Shown piece after piece: positions 41,649 to 51,452 of a stretch of DNA of 64,000 nucleotides; within the stretch, counting starts at the first letter, position 1, and every line of letters begins with the position of its first letter. The notes beneath the pieces were generated by a model that worked only from the letters and a program-made list of their open reading frames with translations, did not search any database and had not been told where the DNA came from. The stretch is from an uncultured Enterobacterales bacterium (lineage in GTDB: Bacteria; Pseudomonadota; Gammaproteobacteria; Enterobacterales; CALYQQ01). The DNA lies in the NCBI GenBank assembly GCA_945288535.1, contig CALYQQ010000001.1:124001-188000 (forward strand). Reading direction: 5' to 3'. Made by a program: the position numbers and the translations under genes.

Positions 41649-42303
41649 CTACAATACCGTTGACACTAAACTTTATGCTATTTTAGGTGGGACATTTGAC
41701 CCTATTCATTATGGCCATTTACATCTAGCAAATTCATTAATAAAAAAACTATCTCTTAGTAAAATTATTTTTATGCCTAATCATATTCCGCCACATCGCC
41801 CTCAACCGAAAGCGTCAGCGAAGCAAAGAGTAGCCATGATAAAATATGCTATTGAGAATAATGCGTTATTTGCAGTAGATGAGTTAGAACTAAAAAAAAC
41901 AACACCCTCTTATACAATTGAAACATTAAAAACAATAAGGAAACATATTACACCTGAACAGCCATTAGCATTTATTGTTGGCCAGGATGTATTGCTTACC
42001 CTTTCAACATGGCATCAATGGCAATCATTAATTGATTATTGTCATTTGGTTATTTGCCAACGACCCGGTTATCATAAAGACATCAGAGAAAAACAGCTTC
42101 TAGACTGGTTTACTCAACATCATACAAACAAAGTAAGTCTGCTTCATCAACAACCGCACGGCTATATCTACCCTGCGGATATCCCCGTATTATCTATTTC
42201 CGCAACAGAAATCAGACAGCGTTGTGCCAATGGTTTGCAATATAATAAACTTCTGCCTAACGCCGTGCATCAATATATTCTTCAACATCACTTGTACCGC
42301 TGA
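41641..42303 (+). CDS. nadD: Nicotinate-mononucleotide adenylyltransferase
   Basis: Forms nicotinate adenine dinucleotide in NAD synthesis. GGTFDPIHYGHL nucleotidyltransferase motif, PNHIPPHRPQP substrate loop and the ISATEIRQR ATP-binding motif are present. I place the start at the ATG at 41641: GGAA lies about eight bases upstream and the overlap with holA is then eight bases. The open frame extends upstream to 41593. E. coli cobC, which follows nadD there, is missing; 201 bases follow instead. Confidence 0.94.
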   Translation: MCNYNTVDTKLYAILGGTFDPIHYGHLHLANSLIKKLSLSKIIFMPNHIPPHRPQPKASAKQRVAMIKYAIENNALFAVDELELKKTTPSYTIETLKTIRKHITPEQPLAFIVGQDVLLTLSTWHQWQSLIDYCHLVICQRPGYHKDIREKQLLDWFTQHHTNKVSLLHQQPHGYIYPADIPVLSISATEIRQRCANGLQYNKLLPNAVHQYILQHHLYR

Positions 42304-42513
42304 ATAATGCTTCGTGCTATTATAGTTACTTATTATTAATGCTTGTGTAATAGCTGTTTTGCTATAAACAATTAATAGATATAATATAATTTACTTTTTT
42401 TATTTTTATGGCTAAACAAAAGAGATCTTTATTGATTCGAAAAGTAATGTTATAAAAATAAAGACGCATTCGATAAAATAGAGTTATATCGTAAAATACA
42501 TAAGGTGATGCAT

Positions 42514-42831
42514 TTGCAAGAAGATAAATTACAAAACTTGATTATTGACAAAATTGATGATTTAAAAGGTCAGGATATTATTACTATTAATGTAAAAGGT
42601 AAGTCTAGTATTACCGATTGTATGATCATTTGTACCGGTACTTCAAATCGTCATGTAGCTTCCATTGCTACACATATTGTTGATGCAGTAAAAGCTATAG
42701 GCATTCGACCGTTAGGTATCGAAGGTGAAAAAGAAGCAAGTTGGATTGTGGTTGATCTTAATAATGTCATCGTACATATCATGCAAGATGAGGCCCGTCA
42801 ACTTTATCAATTAGAAAAACTCTGGAGTTAA
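42514..42831 (+). CDS. rsfS: Ribosome silencing factor RsfS
   Basis: Binds L14 (uL14) and blocks subunit joining in starved cells. The conserved core [20 protein letters not shown] and [15 protein letters not shown] are plain. The start is best read as TTG at 42514: AAGG is eight bases upstream and the product is then 105 residues as in E. coli. The in-frame GTG (42505) and ATG (42508) sit on top of or too close to that ribosome site. Confidence 0.93.
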   Translation: MQEDKLQNLIIDKIDDLKGQDIITINVKGKSSITDCMIICTGTSNRHVASIATHIVDAVKAIGIRPLGIEGEKEASWIVVDLNNVIVHIMQDEARQLYQLEKLWS

Positions 42832-42834
42832 TCG

Positions 42835-43305
42835 TTGAAATTGCAACTTATTGCAGTAGGTACGAGAATGCCGGAGTGGGTGCAGCAAGGCTTTACTAAT
42901 TATCTTCGCCGTTTTCCTAAAGACATGCCTTTTGAGCTAATAGAGATCCACGCAGGGAAACGAAGTAAAAATGCAGATATCCGTCGTATCCTTGATAAGG
43001 AAGGTGAGCAGATGCTTGCTGCCGTAAGCAAAGGTAATCGAATAGTGACATTAGATATTCCTGGCGCTAAATGGGATACGCCTCAATTAGCTCAGCAACT
43101 CGAACGCTGGAAAATAGATGGCCGAGATGTTAGCCTGTTAATTGGTGGTCCTGAAGGTTTAGCACCAGCATGCAAACTCGCGGCTGAGCAGAGTTGGTCA
43201 TTATCACCATTAACCATGCCTCATCCTTTAGTAAGAATAGTCGTAGCCGAAAGCCTATACCGTGCCTGGAGTATTACAACGAATCATCCTTATCATCGAG
43301 AGTAA
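42835..43305 (+). CDS. rlmH: 23S rRNA pseudouridine-1915 N3-methyltransferase RlmH
   Basis: SPOUT-class methyltransferase acting on helix 69 of assembled ribosomes. Conserved SAM-binding knot [14 protein letters not shown] and C-terminal [14 protein letters not shown] are present. Starts with TTG three bases after rsfS; begins [16 protein letters not shown] like E. coli. 156 residues. Confidence 0.95.
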   Translation: MKLQLIAVGTRMPEWVQQGFTNYLRRFPKDMPFELIEIHAGKRSKNADIRRILDKEGEQMLAAVSKGNRIVTLDIPGAKWDTPQLAQQLERWKIDGRDVSLLIGGPEGLAPACKLAAEQSWSLSPLTMPHPLVRIVVAESLYRAWSITTNHPYHRE

Positions 43306-43312
43306 TAGTAGA

Positions 43313-45268
43313 TTGGAGACAAAATCTTACCAGGCTATAAAGAAAAAAGGCCGTAATCATATTCGCGATCATACTGCTGAGGCTAGCTTATTTATAAGGC
43401 GTACTTTAGTCTCTTTTTTCGTGGTATTAGTCCTGTTTGCAATTTTGCTAGCTAACCTTTATCACTTACAAGTCGATCTCTATGATCTATTTCAAACGAG
43501 ATCGAATAATAACCGTATTAAATTAATTCCTATTTCACCCACTAGAGGATTAATTTATGACAGAAATGGTAAAGTTCTAGCATTGAATAATACAACTTAT
43601 CAATTAGAAGTTATTCCTGGTAAGGTAAAAAATTTAGACAAACAACTTGATCGCTTACGTTCAATTATTGATTTAACTGATGATGATATTGCTGCTTTTC
43701 AAAAAGAACAAAAAAGCAAACGTCGTTTTGCTTCTGTAACATTGAAAAACGATTTATCTGAAGAACAAATTGCGCGTTTTTCCGTAAACCAATATGACTT
43801 TCCTGATTTTGAAATTATAGGTTACCAACGTCGTTTTTATCCGTACGGTGCTGCCCTTACCCATATTATTGGTTATGTTTCAAAAATAAACGATAAAGAT
43901 TTGCAATGGTTGAGTGAACAAGATCGGAATAAAGATTATGCTGCCACGCGTGATATTGGAAAATTAGGTATTGAAAAATATTATGAACCGTTATTACTTG
44001 GAAAACCTGGCTATGCTGAAGTGGAAGTAAATAGTCGCGGTCGAATTATTCGTAAATTGAGTGAAATGCCACCGCAAGCAGGGCAAAATATCTATCTTAC
44101 ACTAGATCTCGATTTACAAATGTATATTACTAAAATTATGGCTGGACGACGCGGTGCAGTTATCGTCTCCGATCCTCGCAATGGTGAAATTCTTGCAATG
44201 GTTTCAAGTCCTAGTTATGACTCTAATTTATTTGTCGATGGAATTTCAAATAAAGATTTTGATACATTGCGTAATGATCCCGATGGACCCTTGTTTAATC
44301 GGGCAACCCAGGGAACATATCCACCCGCCTCAACGGTTAAACCTTATATTGCATTTTCAGCTCTTAGTGAAAAAGTGATTGATGCATCAACAACCATACA
44401 TGACCCAGGTTACTGGCGTTTACCAAACAGTAAAAATAAAGGCCCTTGTACGGCGAAAGATAAAAATAATGGTTGTTATCGAGACTGGAGTTGGCGACGA
44501 GGAGGACAAGGTTCAGTCAACGTATTAAAAGCGATTGAATCCTCTTCTGATACTTTTTTTTACCAAGTTGCTTTTGACATGGGGATTGATCGATTATCGC
44601 AATGGATGAAACAATTTAGTTTTGGTGAATATACTGGCATCGATATCTATGAAGAAAGCAAAGGACTAATGCCAACACGGGAATGGAAAAAAAAGAATCG
44701 AAAAGCATCATGGTTTTGGGGTGATACTATTTCAGTTGGTATAGGACAAGGTTACTGGCGAGCAACACCAATACAGATGAACAAAGCATTAATGACGCTA
44801 ATTAATCATGGTAAAGTTGTTACGCCTCACTTTTTACTAAGTAGCCAGTCGAGTAAGCAACAAGATAACTATCTCGATGAAAATAAAAAACAATTAAGCA
44901 CCTCCAATTCGCCTTACTGGAATTATGTTTTAGAGGGCATGAATCAAGTTATGCAAGGTCCGAAAGGCTCAGCGCATTTAACATTTAGCAAAGCCCCCTA
45001 TAAATCTGGTGGTAAATCGGGGACTGCGCAGGTTTTCGGTTTAAATAAACAGATTTACGATGCGTGTAACTTACCTGAAAACTTACGTGACCATGCTTTA
45101 TTTATTGCTTACGCCCCATTTGATAATCCTAAAGTCGCCATTACCTTAGTGATTGAAAATGCCTTAAGTGGCGGGGGAAGCACAGCTGCACCTATTGTTA
45201 GGCAGATCATGGATCATATGTTAGTAGGTAAGGAATATATACCTGAACCTCTTAATAAATGTCAGTAA
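43313..45268 (+). CDS. mrdA: Penicillin-binding protein 2 (rod-shape transpeptidase)
   Basis: Transpeptidase of the elongasome, anchored by one N-terminal membrane segment (LVSFFVVLVLFAILLANLY). The PBP dimerisation domain is followed by the catalytic PPASTVKP motif (Ser340 counted from this start), SSDTFFYQ and KSGTAQVFG. The frame is open back to a GTG at 43262 inside rlmH, but no ATG lies near the family start; TTG at 43313, eight bases after rlmH, is my choice. Compared with E. coli there is a roughly 14-residue insert with two cysteines (PCTAKDKNNGC) before YRDW. Confidence 0.9.
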   Translation: METKSYQAIKKKGRNHIRDHTAEASLFIRRTLVSFFVVLVLFAILLANLYHLQVDLYDLFQTRSNNNRIKLIPISPTRGLIYDRNGKVLALNNTTYQLEVIPGKVKNLDKQLDRLRSIIDLTDDDIAAFQKEQKSKRRFASVTLKNDLSEEQIARFSVNQYDFPDFEIIGYQRRFYPYGAALTHIIGYVSKINDKDLQWLSEQDRNKDYAATRDIGKLGIEKYYEPLLLGKPGYAEVEVNSRGRIIRKLSEMPPQAGQNIYLTLDLDLQMYITKIMAGRRGAVIVSDPRNGEILAMVSSPSYDSNLFVDGISNKDFDTLRNDPDGPLFNRATQGTYPPASTVKPYIAFSALSEKVIDASTTIHDPGYWRLPNSKNKGPCTAKDKNNGCYRDWSWRRGGQGSVNVLKAIESSSDTFFYQVAFDMGIDRLSQWMKQFSFGEYTGIDIYEESKGLMPTREWKKKNRKASWFWGDTISVGIGQGYWRATPIQMNKALMTLINHGKVVTPHFLLSSQSSKQQDNYLDENKKQLSTSNSPYWNYVLEGMNQVMQGPKGSAHLTFSKAPYKSGGKSGTAQVFGLNKQIYDACNLPENLRDHALFIAYAPFDNPKVAITLVIENALSGGGSTAAPIVRQIMDHMLVGKEYIPEPLNKCQ

Positions 45269-45291
45269 CGTATTGTTAGACTGGAATAATT

Positions 45292-46404
45292 ATGACTGAA
45301 AATTCTAAAAGAACTTCATTTTGGTCACAAATACATATCGATTTCCCTTTATTACTATGTATTTTGATATTATTAGGCTATAGCATGATTATTTTATGGA
45401 GTGCTAGTGGCCAAAATATAGATATGATGGAACGTAAACTATTCCAAATTGCTATGGGCCTTGGTATTATGCTTGCTATGGCCCAAATTCCTCCAAGAAT
45501 TTATGAAAGCTGGGCGCCTTATCTTTATTTTTTAAGTCTACTTTTGTTACTTATGGTTGATATTATGGGCTATGAGAGTAAAGGAGCCCAGCGTTGGCTT
45601 GATCTTGGTGTGCTCCGATTTCAACCTTCAGAAATTGCTAAAATCACTGTTCCTCTTATGGTAGCGCGATTTATTAATCGGGATCGCTGTCCTCCGACGT
45701 TAAAGAACACTTTTATTGTCCTTTTTATTATCATTATCCCTACATTACTTGTGGCGGCACAACCTGACTTAGGTACCTCTATTTTAATTGCATTATCTGG
45801 ATTATTTATCTTATTTCTTGCTGGATTGAGCTGGCGTTTTATAAGTGTATCTTTTGTCTCACTTTTAGCGTTTTTACCCATACTTTGGTTTTATCTGTTA
45901 CGACCTTATCAACGTGCCCGCGTAATGACATTTATACATCCAGAACAAGATGCTTTAGGTTCTGGTTGGCATATAATTCAATCTAAAATTGCTATTGGTT
46001 CTGGTGGTATCTGGGGGAAAGGCTGGCTTAATGGTACTCAATCTCAATTAGAATTTTTACCAGAACGACATACCGATTTTATTTTTTCTGTGCTTGCCGA
46101 AGAAATAGGAATGTTAGGCGAATTATTGCTATTAATGTTTTATTTATGCTTAATAACGCGTGGATTAATTATAGCAATGAATGCACAAACTGCATTTGGT
46201 CGTATTCTTGCTGGAGGATTAACCTTAATATTATGTGTATATGTATTTGTTAATATTGGCATGGTAAGCGGTATTTTACCTGTTGTCGGTGTGCCACTAC
46301 CTTTTATTAGCTATGGTGGTTCGGCTTTGATTGTTTTAATGGCAGGCTTTGGTATTACAATGTCAATTCATACTCATCGAAAAATGTTATCAAAATCAGT
46401 ATAA
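45292..46404 (+). CDS. mrdB: RodA peptidoglycan glycosyltransferase (SEDS family)
   Basis: Polymerises glycan strands with PBP2 in lateral wall growth. A ten-segment membrane protein with the SEDS signatures SKGAQRWLDLGVLRFQPSE, AAQPDLGTS and the periplasmic LPERHTDFIFSVLAEE loop. 370 residues, equal to E. coli. Follows mrdA after 23 bases. Confidence 0.96.
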   Translation: MTENSKRTSFWSQIHIDFPLLLCILILLGYSMIILWSASGQNIDMMERKLFQIAMGLGIMLAMAQIPPRIYESWAPYLYFLSLLLLLMVDIMGYESKGAQRWLDLGVLRFQPSEIAKITVPLMVARFINRDRCPPTLKNTFIVLFIIIIPTLLVAAQPDLGTSILIALSGLFILFLAGLSWRFISVSFVSLLAFLPILWFYLLRPYQRARVMTFIHPEQDALGSGWHIIQSKIAIGSGGIWGKGWLNGTQSQLEFLPERHTDFIFSVLAEEIGMLGELLLLMFYLCLITRGLIIAMNAQTAFGRILAGGLTLILCVYVFVNIGMVSGILPVVGVPLPFISYGGSALIVLMAGFGITMSIHTHRKMLSKSV

Positions 46405-46419
46405 AAGGTGAACATCAAT

Positions 46420-47010
46420 ATGAAAAAATATGTTTGTTTATTATTGCTAAACTTATTACTAAATGGGTGCCAATTTTTACCAACATATCATGATGAACAA
46501 CCTGATCCTCCTTTTGTGGGTACCTTAACCGAAGTCAGTGGTGCTGATATTTATTATCAGCCTTACGTTGAAACTTCATTATATGATTGGCAGGCAGGAA
46601 ATAGAACATTTATTATTGAAAAAAAGCCAGCTTACTATAGTAAAATAGGTAAAGCGGCTATTTTTAATTCGCAGAAGGATGGTAAAGTGACTTTCACCGG
46701 CGAAATAACAAATAGTGCTGAATTTACTGCCATTCATGATACCTTACCCTTACCGGCGTATGCGAGGATCACTAATATTGAAAATGGTCGCCAACTTATT
46801 GTTCGTATTAACGATCGAGGTCCTCTTGCCGAGGATAAGATTATTGGTATCTCAGAAGCTGCTGCATTTCGCTTGAATATGAATGAAAATAGTAGGATCA
46901 AGGTTGATGCTATCGTCATTTCACCAGATGGTTCGCTTTCTGGTAAAGGAATGTATGGCAGCAAAATTGCTGAACTTAGTTTTGCTTTGCCACAACAACC
47001 ACTATTGTAG
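46420..47010 (+). CDS. rlpA: RlpA-like lipoprotein, short form without SPOR domain
   Basis: Septal-ring lipoprotein of the double-psi beta-barrel family. The lipobox is LLNGC (Cys17). The barrel domain has IHDTLPLPAYARITN and VRINDRGP, which include the conserved His and Asp positions. The E. coli protein (362 residues) continues with a linker and a SPOR domain that binds denuded glycan; here the protein ends right after the barrel at 196 residues, and no SPOR-like sequence follows. AAGGTG nine bases upstream supports the ATG at 46420 over the GTG at 46408. Confidence 0.88.
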   Translation: MKKYVCLLLLNLLLNGCQFLPTYHDEQPDPPFVGTLTEVSGADIYYQPYVETSLYDWQAGNRTFIIEKKPAYYSKIGKAAIFNSQKDGKVTFTGEITNSAEFTAIHDTLPLPAYARITNIENGRQLIVRINDRGPLAEDKIIGISEAAAFRLNMNENSRIKVDAIVISPDGSLSGKGMYGSKIAELSFALPQQPLL

Positions 47011-47011
47011 G

Positions 47012-47030
47012 TTGTTACACTATGTAACAA
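47012..47030 (+). terminator. Small hairpin after rlpA
   Basis: TTGTTAC and GTAACAA with loop ACTAT immediately follow the rlpA stop; TATGTTGTTTTTAT follows. A weak terminator or 3'-end stem. Confidence 0.4.
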
Positions 47031-47295
47031 TATGTTGTTTTTATAGCGTTAATCATCACCGAGCCGTTTAATAGAATAGCAATTATTCAGCATATAGTGC
47101 TTATCTTTTGTTTTACAACAATAATCAGATGTTGCGCTATACTCAGTTTATATTATTGATAAATAATCTAGTACTGATAATTTTATAACGATTACATTAT
47201 AACTTATCTCTAAACTGAATGCGCTGTCAGTCATATAAGTTACATGTTATAGTATACAAAGCTATTAACTCACTAACATTCAAATAGATCGTCTT

Positions 47296-48507
47296 ATGAA
47301 ATTTTTTCTTTCTTCTGGTAAACAAGCAATAAAAAATACTATTTTCAGTGTACTGCTATTATCAAGTTCAGTAGCCAGCTACGCTGATCCTATTGATTTG
47401 AATACATTAATACCTGATGCCCCCAAAATAGCTTCACCGTCTTATATTCTGATTGATTATCATTCAGGACAAATTTTAGTTGAACATAATGCTGAAGAGC
47501 GACGTAACCCGGCAAGTTTGACCAAAATGATGACGAGTTATATTATTGGGCAAGCAATAAAAAGTCATAAAATATCGCCGGATGATTATGTGGTCATTAG
47601 TGATAATGCGCGTACCACTAATCCTATTTTTCGTGATTCTTCGTTAATGTGGCTCGAAAAAGGAAAATCAGTAAAAGTTTCTGATTTAAACCGTGGCATT
47701 ATTATCCAATCAGGTAATGACGCGTGTGTTGCTATGGCTGAACACGTAGCAGGTAGTCAAGATACCTTTATTAGTTTGATGAATACTGCAGCAAAGAGTC
47801 TTAACATGAATGATTCCCATTTTGCTACAGTACACGGTCTTGATGCGGATGGCCAATATAGTACAGCACATGATATGGCCAGACTAGCTCAAGCATTGAT
47901 TCGTGATGTTCCTAATGAATATGCTGTTTATAAAGAAAAAGAGTTTACTTTCAGTAATATTAAACAACGTAATCGTAATGGGCTACTTTGGGATACGAGT
48001 CTTAATGTAGATGGAGTAAAAACTGGCCACACTAGTACTGCAGGTTATAATTTAGTTAGCTCAGCTACGCAAGGAAATATGCGTCTTATCGCTGTTGTGA
48101 TGGGGAGTGCAAATAATAACGAAAGACAATCACAAAGTAAGCAACTATTGACTTGGGGATTTCGTTATCATGATACATTATCGCCATTGCAAGCGAATAA
48201 ACCTTTTATTACTCAGCCTGTATGGTTTGGTAATGAGTCACAGGCAAACTTAGGAATTAATCAGGATGTTTACGTAACGATTCCTCGTGGCCGTAATAAT
48301 GATTTAAAAGCGAGCTATACGTTAACAAATACTGAACTATTAGCACCATTAAAGAAAGGGCAAATTGTTGGTAAAATTACGTTTTCGATGGATAACAAGG
48401 TTATTTCAGAACATCCTCTTGTGGTATTAAATGATATAACGGAAGGTGGTTTCTTTAGCCGCATAGTAGATCATATTATGTTGACATTCCATCGTTGGTT
48501 TAACTGA
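47296..48507 (+). CDS. dacA: D-alanyl-D-alanine carboxypeptidase PBP5
   Basis: Trims the terminal D-Ala of peptidoglycan stem peptides in the periplasm. Signal peptide ends near ASYA (residue 30). Active-site motifs are SLTK (Ser74), SGND and KTGHTSTAG. The C-terminal beta-sandwich domain is followed by an amphipathic membrane anchor ([17 protein letters not shown]). 403 residues, as in E. coli. Confidence 0.97.
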   Translation: MKFFLSSGKQAIKNTIFSVLLLSSSVASYADPIDLNTLIPDAPKIASPSYILIDYHSGQILVEHNAEERRNPASLTKMMTSYIIGQAIKSHKISPDDYVVISDNARTTNPIFRDSSLMWLEKGKSVKVSDLNRGIIIQSGNDACVAMAEHVAGSQDTFISLMNTAAKSLNMNDSHFATVHGLDADGQYSTAHDMARLAQALIRDVPNEYAVYKEKEFTFSNIKQRNRNGLLWDTSLNVDGVKTGHTSTAGYNLVSSATQGNMRLIAVVMGSANNNERQSQSKQLLTWGFRYHDTLSPLQANKPFITQPVWFGNESQANLGINQDVYVTIPRGRNNDLKASYTLTNTELLAPLKKGQIVGKITFSMDNKVISEHPLVVLNDITEGGFFSRIVDHIMLTFHRWFN

Positions 48508-48528
48508 CAGCAACAAATCGTCATATTC

Positions 48529-48551
48529 CGCCGGTTTTACCGGCGTTTTTT
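48529..48551 (+). terminator. Rho-independent terminator after dacA
   Basis: CGCCGG, loop TTTTA, CCGGCG and a run of six T: one of the clearest terminators in the window. Confidence 0.92.
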
Positions 48552-48675
48552 ATGGAATACAATCTGATCACAATAAGCTTCTTAAAGGTAAAATTTTAAT
48601 TTACCTATATAGTTAAGTAATAATGCATGAGACAATCACGTTGTTTTGTTTATATGCAAATTTTGTGGAGAAATT

Positions 48676-48939
48676 ATGAAAACAAAATTAAATGAGCTGC
48701 TTGAATTTCCTTGTTCTTTTACTTATAAGGTTATGGGATTAGCCCAACCAGAACTAGTGGAGAAAGTCGTTGAGGTCATACAACGTCATGCTCCAGGTGA
48801 TTATTCTCCAACAATAAAACCGAGCAGTAAAGGTAATTATCATTCTGTTTCAATTACGATTAATGCAACACATATTGAGCAAGTTGAAACACTCTATGAA
48901 GAGTTAGGCAAAATTGATATTGTTCGAATGGTATTATAA
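48676..48939 (+). CDS. ybeD: YbeD, DUF493 family
   Basis: Small ACT-like (ferredoxin-fold) protein of unknown function linked by position to lipoate and PBP5 genes. From the ATG at 48676 it is 87 residues and nearly identical to E. coli ([20 protein letters not shown]). GTGGAG lies six bases upstream; the open frame extends ten codons further but that part is not conserved. Confidence 0.95.
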   Translation: MKTKLNELLEFPCSFTYKVMGLAQPELVEKVVEVIQRHAPGDYSPTIKPSSKGNYHSVSITINATHIEQVETLYEELGKIDIVRMVL

Positions 48940-48945
48940 GGGTCA

Positions 48946-48974
48946 ACTGGCTTAGCATAGGTTGCTATGCCAGT
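48946..48974 (+). terminator. Hairpin after ybeD
   Basis: ACTGGC...GCCAGT arms extend to about 12 base pairs with one mismatch (TAGCA/TGCTA inside). Followed by AATATTTATTTAA; no pure T run. Confidence 0.55.
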
Positions 48975-49016
48975 AATATTTATTTAATCCAATACATTTT
49001 AAATAATACATTCTCA

Positions 49017-49074
49017 TATAATGAAAATGATTTTCTTCTATATATTATTGATTTACTGCTTATCATTTTCATTA
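49017..49074. promoter_or_regulatory. Inverted repeat with Fur-like sequence upstream of lipB
   Basis: Thirteen-base perfect arms TAATGAAAATGAT (49019-49031) and ATCATTTTCATTA (49062-49074). The left side (49017-49035) matches the 19-base Fur consensus at 15 positions. It lies about 220 bases upstream of lipB. AT-rich DNA gives such matches by chance, so this is tentative. Confidence 0.3.
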
Positions 49075-49257
49075 CTAGCATAGTATTCACTTAATGATTC
49101 ATTTACACTATTATTTTATAAGGTTAATGTTATTGTTCTATAGTAGATTTACTGCATAACTATTAAATTAAGTCATGCTTTACGATTAAAATAATAGTTG
49201 CTAGTGATCCCCCGTTAATTATAATAAAAACAAACCAAACACATAAAATTAACAATT

Positions 49258-49917
49258 ATGCAACATAGATCACTTATAATACGTCAAGCCGGAATACAGC
49301 CTTATCAAACAATGTATACTGCAATGCATGCATTTACTGATAGGCGCACAAAAGAAAGCTGCGATGAAATTTGGTCAGTTCAGCATTATGCTATATATAC
49401 GCAAGGCCAGGCAGGTAAACCTGAGCATCTAATAACCCCTAACTCTATTCCTGTTATACAAAGCGATCGTGGTGGGCAAATTACGTATCATGGACCAGGG
49501 CAGCAAATAATTTATGTGTTGCTTGATCTCAAGCGACTTAATTTATCAGTTCGTAATTTAGTCACTGTTCTTGAAGATAGTGTTATTGATACACTAGCCC
49601 TCTTAGGCATCGAAGCATATAGCCGTCAAGATGCACCCGGTGTTTATGTCGCTCAAGCAAAAATATGTTCTCTTGGCTTACGTATTCGCAAAGGATGTAG
49701 TTTACATGGCCTTGCACTAAATATCGATATGGAACTAAGTCCATTTGATGCCATTAATCCTTGTGGTTATGCTGGTTTAAAAATGACACAAGTTCGAGCA
49801 TTCTATCCCTCTGCCAACAGTGCCAATATTAGCCAATCCTTGCTAGAAAATTTAAGTAAAAAACTTAATTATTCATATATAAAATATAAAAACTGGAGTT
49901 CAGCTGACTATGATTAA
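49258..49917 (+). CDS. lipB: Octanoyl-[acyl-carrier-protein]:protein octanoyltransferase
   Basis: Transfers octanoate from ACP to lipoyl domains, such as that of SucB. The motif [14 protein letters not shown], the catalytic lysine in [11 protein letters not shown] and cysteine in NPCGYAGL are present. 219 residues (E. coli 213). It overlaps lipA by eight bases, a tighter arrangement than in E. coli, where another gene separates them. Confidence 0.96.
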   Translation: MQHRSLIIRQAGIQPYQTMYTAMHAFTDRRTKESCDEIWSVQHYAIYTQGQAGKPEHLITPNSIPVIQSDRGGQITYHGPGQQIIYVLLDLKRLNLSVRNLVTVLEDSVIDTLALLGIEAYSRQDAPGVYVAQAKICSLGLRIRKGCSLHGLALNIDMELSPFDAINPCGYAGLKMTQVRAFYPSANSANISQSLLENLSKKLNYSYIKYKNWSSADYD

Positions 49918-50875
49918 ACCAGGTAAGATGCAACCAGGTATTAAATATCGTGATGCAGATAAAATCGGTATTATTCCGGTGAAATCTATTACTGAAAATA
50001 GTGCTTCACATTTACCAAAACCGAAATGGATGAAAATCAAACTACCTAGTGATACAAACCGTATTGCTGAAATAAAATCAGCCATGCGTCATAATGGTTT
50101 ACATTCGGTATGTGAAGAAGCAGCTTGTCCTAATCTTGCTGAATGTTTTAATCATGGCACGGCAACTTTTATGATCCTTGGTGCAATTTGTACGCGTCGC
50201 TGTCCTTTTTGTGATGTCGCTCATGGAAAACCATTACCGCCCGACACTGAGGAACCATATAAGTTAGCAGAAACAATTAAACAAATGAAATTACGTTATG
50301 TCGTAATAACATCCGTTGATCGCGACGATTTACCCGACGGTGGTGCGCAACATTTTTCTGATTGTATAATAGCTATTCGCAAAAAAAATCCTCATATAAA
50401 AATAGAAATACTTGTTCCTGATTTTCGTGGCCGTCAAAAGCAAGCACTTACCTTTTTACAAAATAATCCTCCTGATGTATTTAATCACAATTTAGAAAAT
50501 ATTCCTCGCTTGTATCCACAAATCAGACCGGGTGCAAAATATGACGCATCATTAAAGTTACTACAGGAATTTAAACAACTCCATCCATCCATTCCAACAA
50601 AATCGGGATTGATGGTGGGATTAGGTGAAAGTAATAGTGAAATTTTAGATGTCATGTCAGACTTGCGTCAACATGGCGTAACTATGTTGACATTAGGTCA
50701 GTATCTTCAACCAAGCCGACATCATTTTCCTGTACAACGCTATGTGACTCCAGAGGAATTTACCGAATTAAAATCGGCTGCATTAGCTATGGGATTTACT
50801 CATGCAGCATGTGGGCCTTTTGTCCGATCATCTTATCATGCAGATCTACAAGCACAAGGTATAGAAGTAAAGTAG
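49910..50875 (+). CDS. lipA: Lipoyl synthase
   Basis: Radical-SAM enzyme inserting two sulfurs into octanoyl groups. The auxiliary cluster motif [12 protein letters not shown] and the radical-SAM motif CTRRCPFC are intact, as is the C-terminal [12 protein letters not shown]. 321 residues, identical in length to E. coli. Translation is probably coupled to lipB. Confidence 0.97.
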   Translation: MIKPGKMQPGIKYRDADKIGIIPVKSITENSASHLPKPKWMKIKLPSDTNRIAEIKSAMRHNGLHSVCEEAACPNLAECFNHGTATFMILGAICTRRCPFCDVAHGKPLPPDTEEPYKLAETIKQMKLRYVVITSVDRDDLPDGGAQHFSDCIIAIRKKNPHIKIEILVPDFRGRQKQALTFLQNNPPDVFNHNLENIPRLYPQIRPGAKYDASLKLLQEFKQLHPSIPTKSGLMVGLGESNSEILDVMSDLRQHGVTMLTLGQYLQPSRHHFPVQRYVTPEEFTELKSAALAMGFTHAACGPFVRSSYHADLQAQGIEVK

Positions 50876-50976
50876 TAATTATAATTAACATAGAAAAGCA
50901 AGTCGATGCTATTATTGATAGCGTATTTGTGAAGATAGTTGGTTTATATTTTTAACTTTTATTAATAGGGTATATT

Positions 50977-51360
50977 ATGAATAAATTATCGATAAAATAT
51001 GGTCTTTTCTTTCTTTTATTATCCTTGATGTCAAGTTATAGTTTTGCAGTAGATAATCATATGCAACATCAACAAGCAGATCTTAAGTCCGTGGAGCAAT
51101 CACCTGCAACAACAGATTTTTTGATGGCTATGACCAAAATGCATCAACCCATGATGGATGGTATAATGGATAAAAATGCAGATATTGCCTTTGTTAAAGG
51201 AATGATCCCTCATCATCAAGGTGCAATAGATATGTCTGAAATTATACTTAAATATAGTAATGACCCACAAATACGTCAGCTTGCTGAAGATATCATCGCG
51301 GCTCAGAAAAAAGAGATAAAACTAATGCACGACTGGCTTGCTAAACATGATAAACAATAG
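50977..51360 (+). CDS. DUF305-family exported protein, probable metal binding
   Basis: 127 residues with a signal peptide (GLFFLLLSLMSSYSFA) and a ferritin-like DUF305 domain. The conserved histidine/methionine segments are KMHQPMMDGIMD, FVKGMIPHHQGAIDMSEI and MHDWLAKH. Some family members (CopM type) bind copper or silver; that role is inferred here, not shown. Single gene with GGGTAT upstream, convergent with the fimbrial operon. Confidence 0.88.
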   Translation: MNKLSIKYGLFFLLLSLMSSYSFAVDNHMQHQQADLKSVEQSPATTDFLMAMTKMHQPMMDGIMDKNADIAFVKGMIPHHQGAIDMSEIILKYSNDPQIRQLAEDIIAAQKKEIKLMHDWLAKHDKQ

Positions 51361-51406
51361 CTCATTGATAAACTACGCTATACTGCCAATATAGTGTAAT
51401 ATCAAG

Positions 51407-51445
51407 TTGGTTGAAGAACGAGCTTAGTCTTTGTTCTTCAACCAA
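51407..51445. terminator. Bidirectional terminator between the DUF305 gene and the fimbrial operon
   Basis: Thirteen-base perfect arms TTGGTTGAAGAAC (51407-51419) and GTTCTTCAACCAA (51433-51445), placed between two convergent stop codons. Confidence 0.7.
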
Positions 51446-51452
51446 ACGATAA

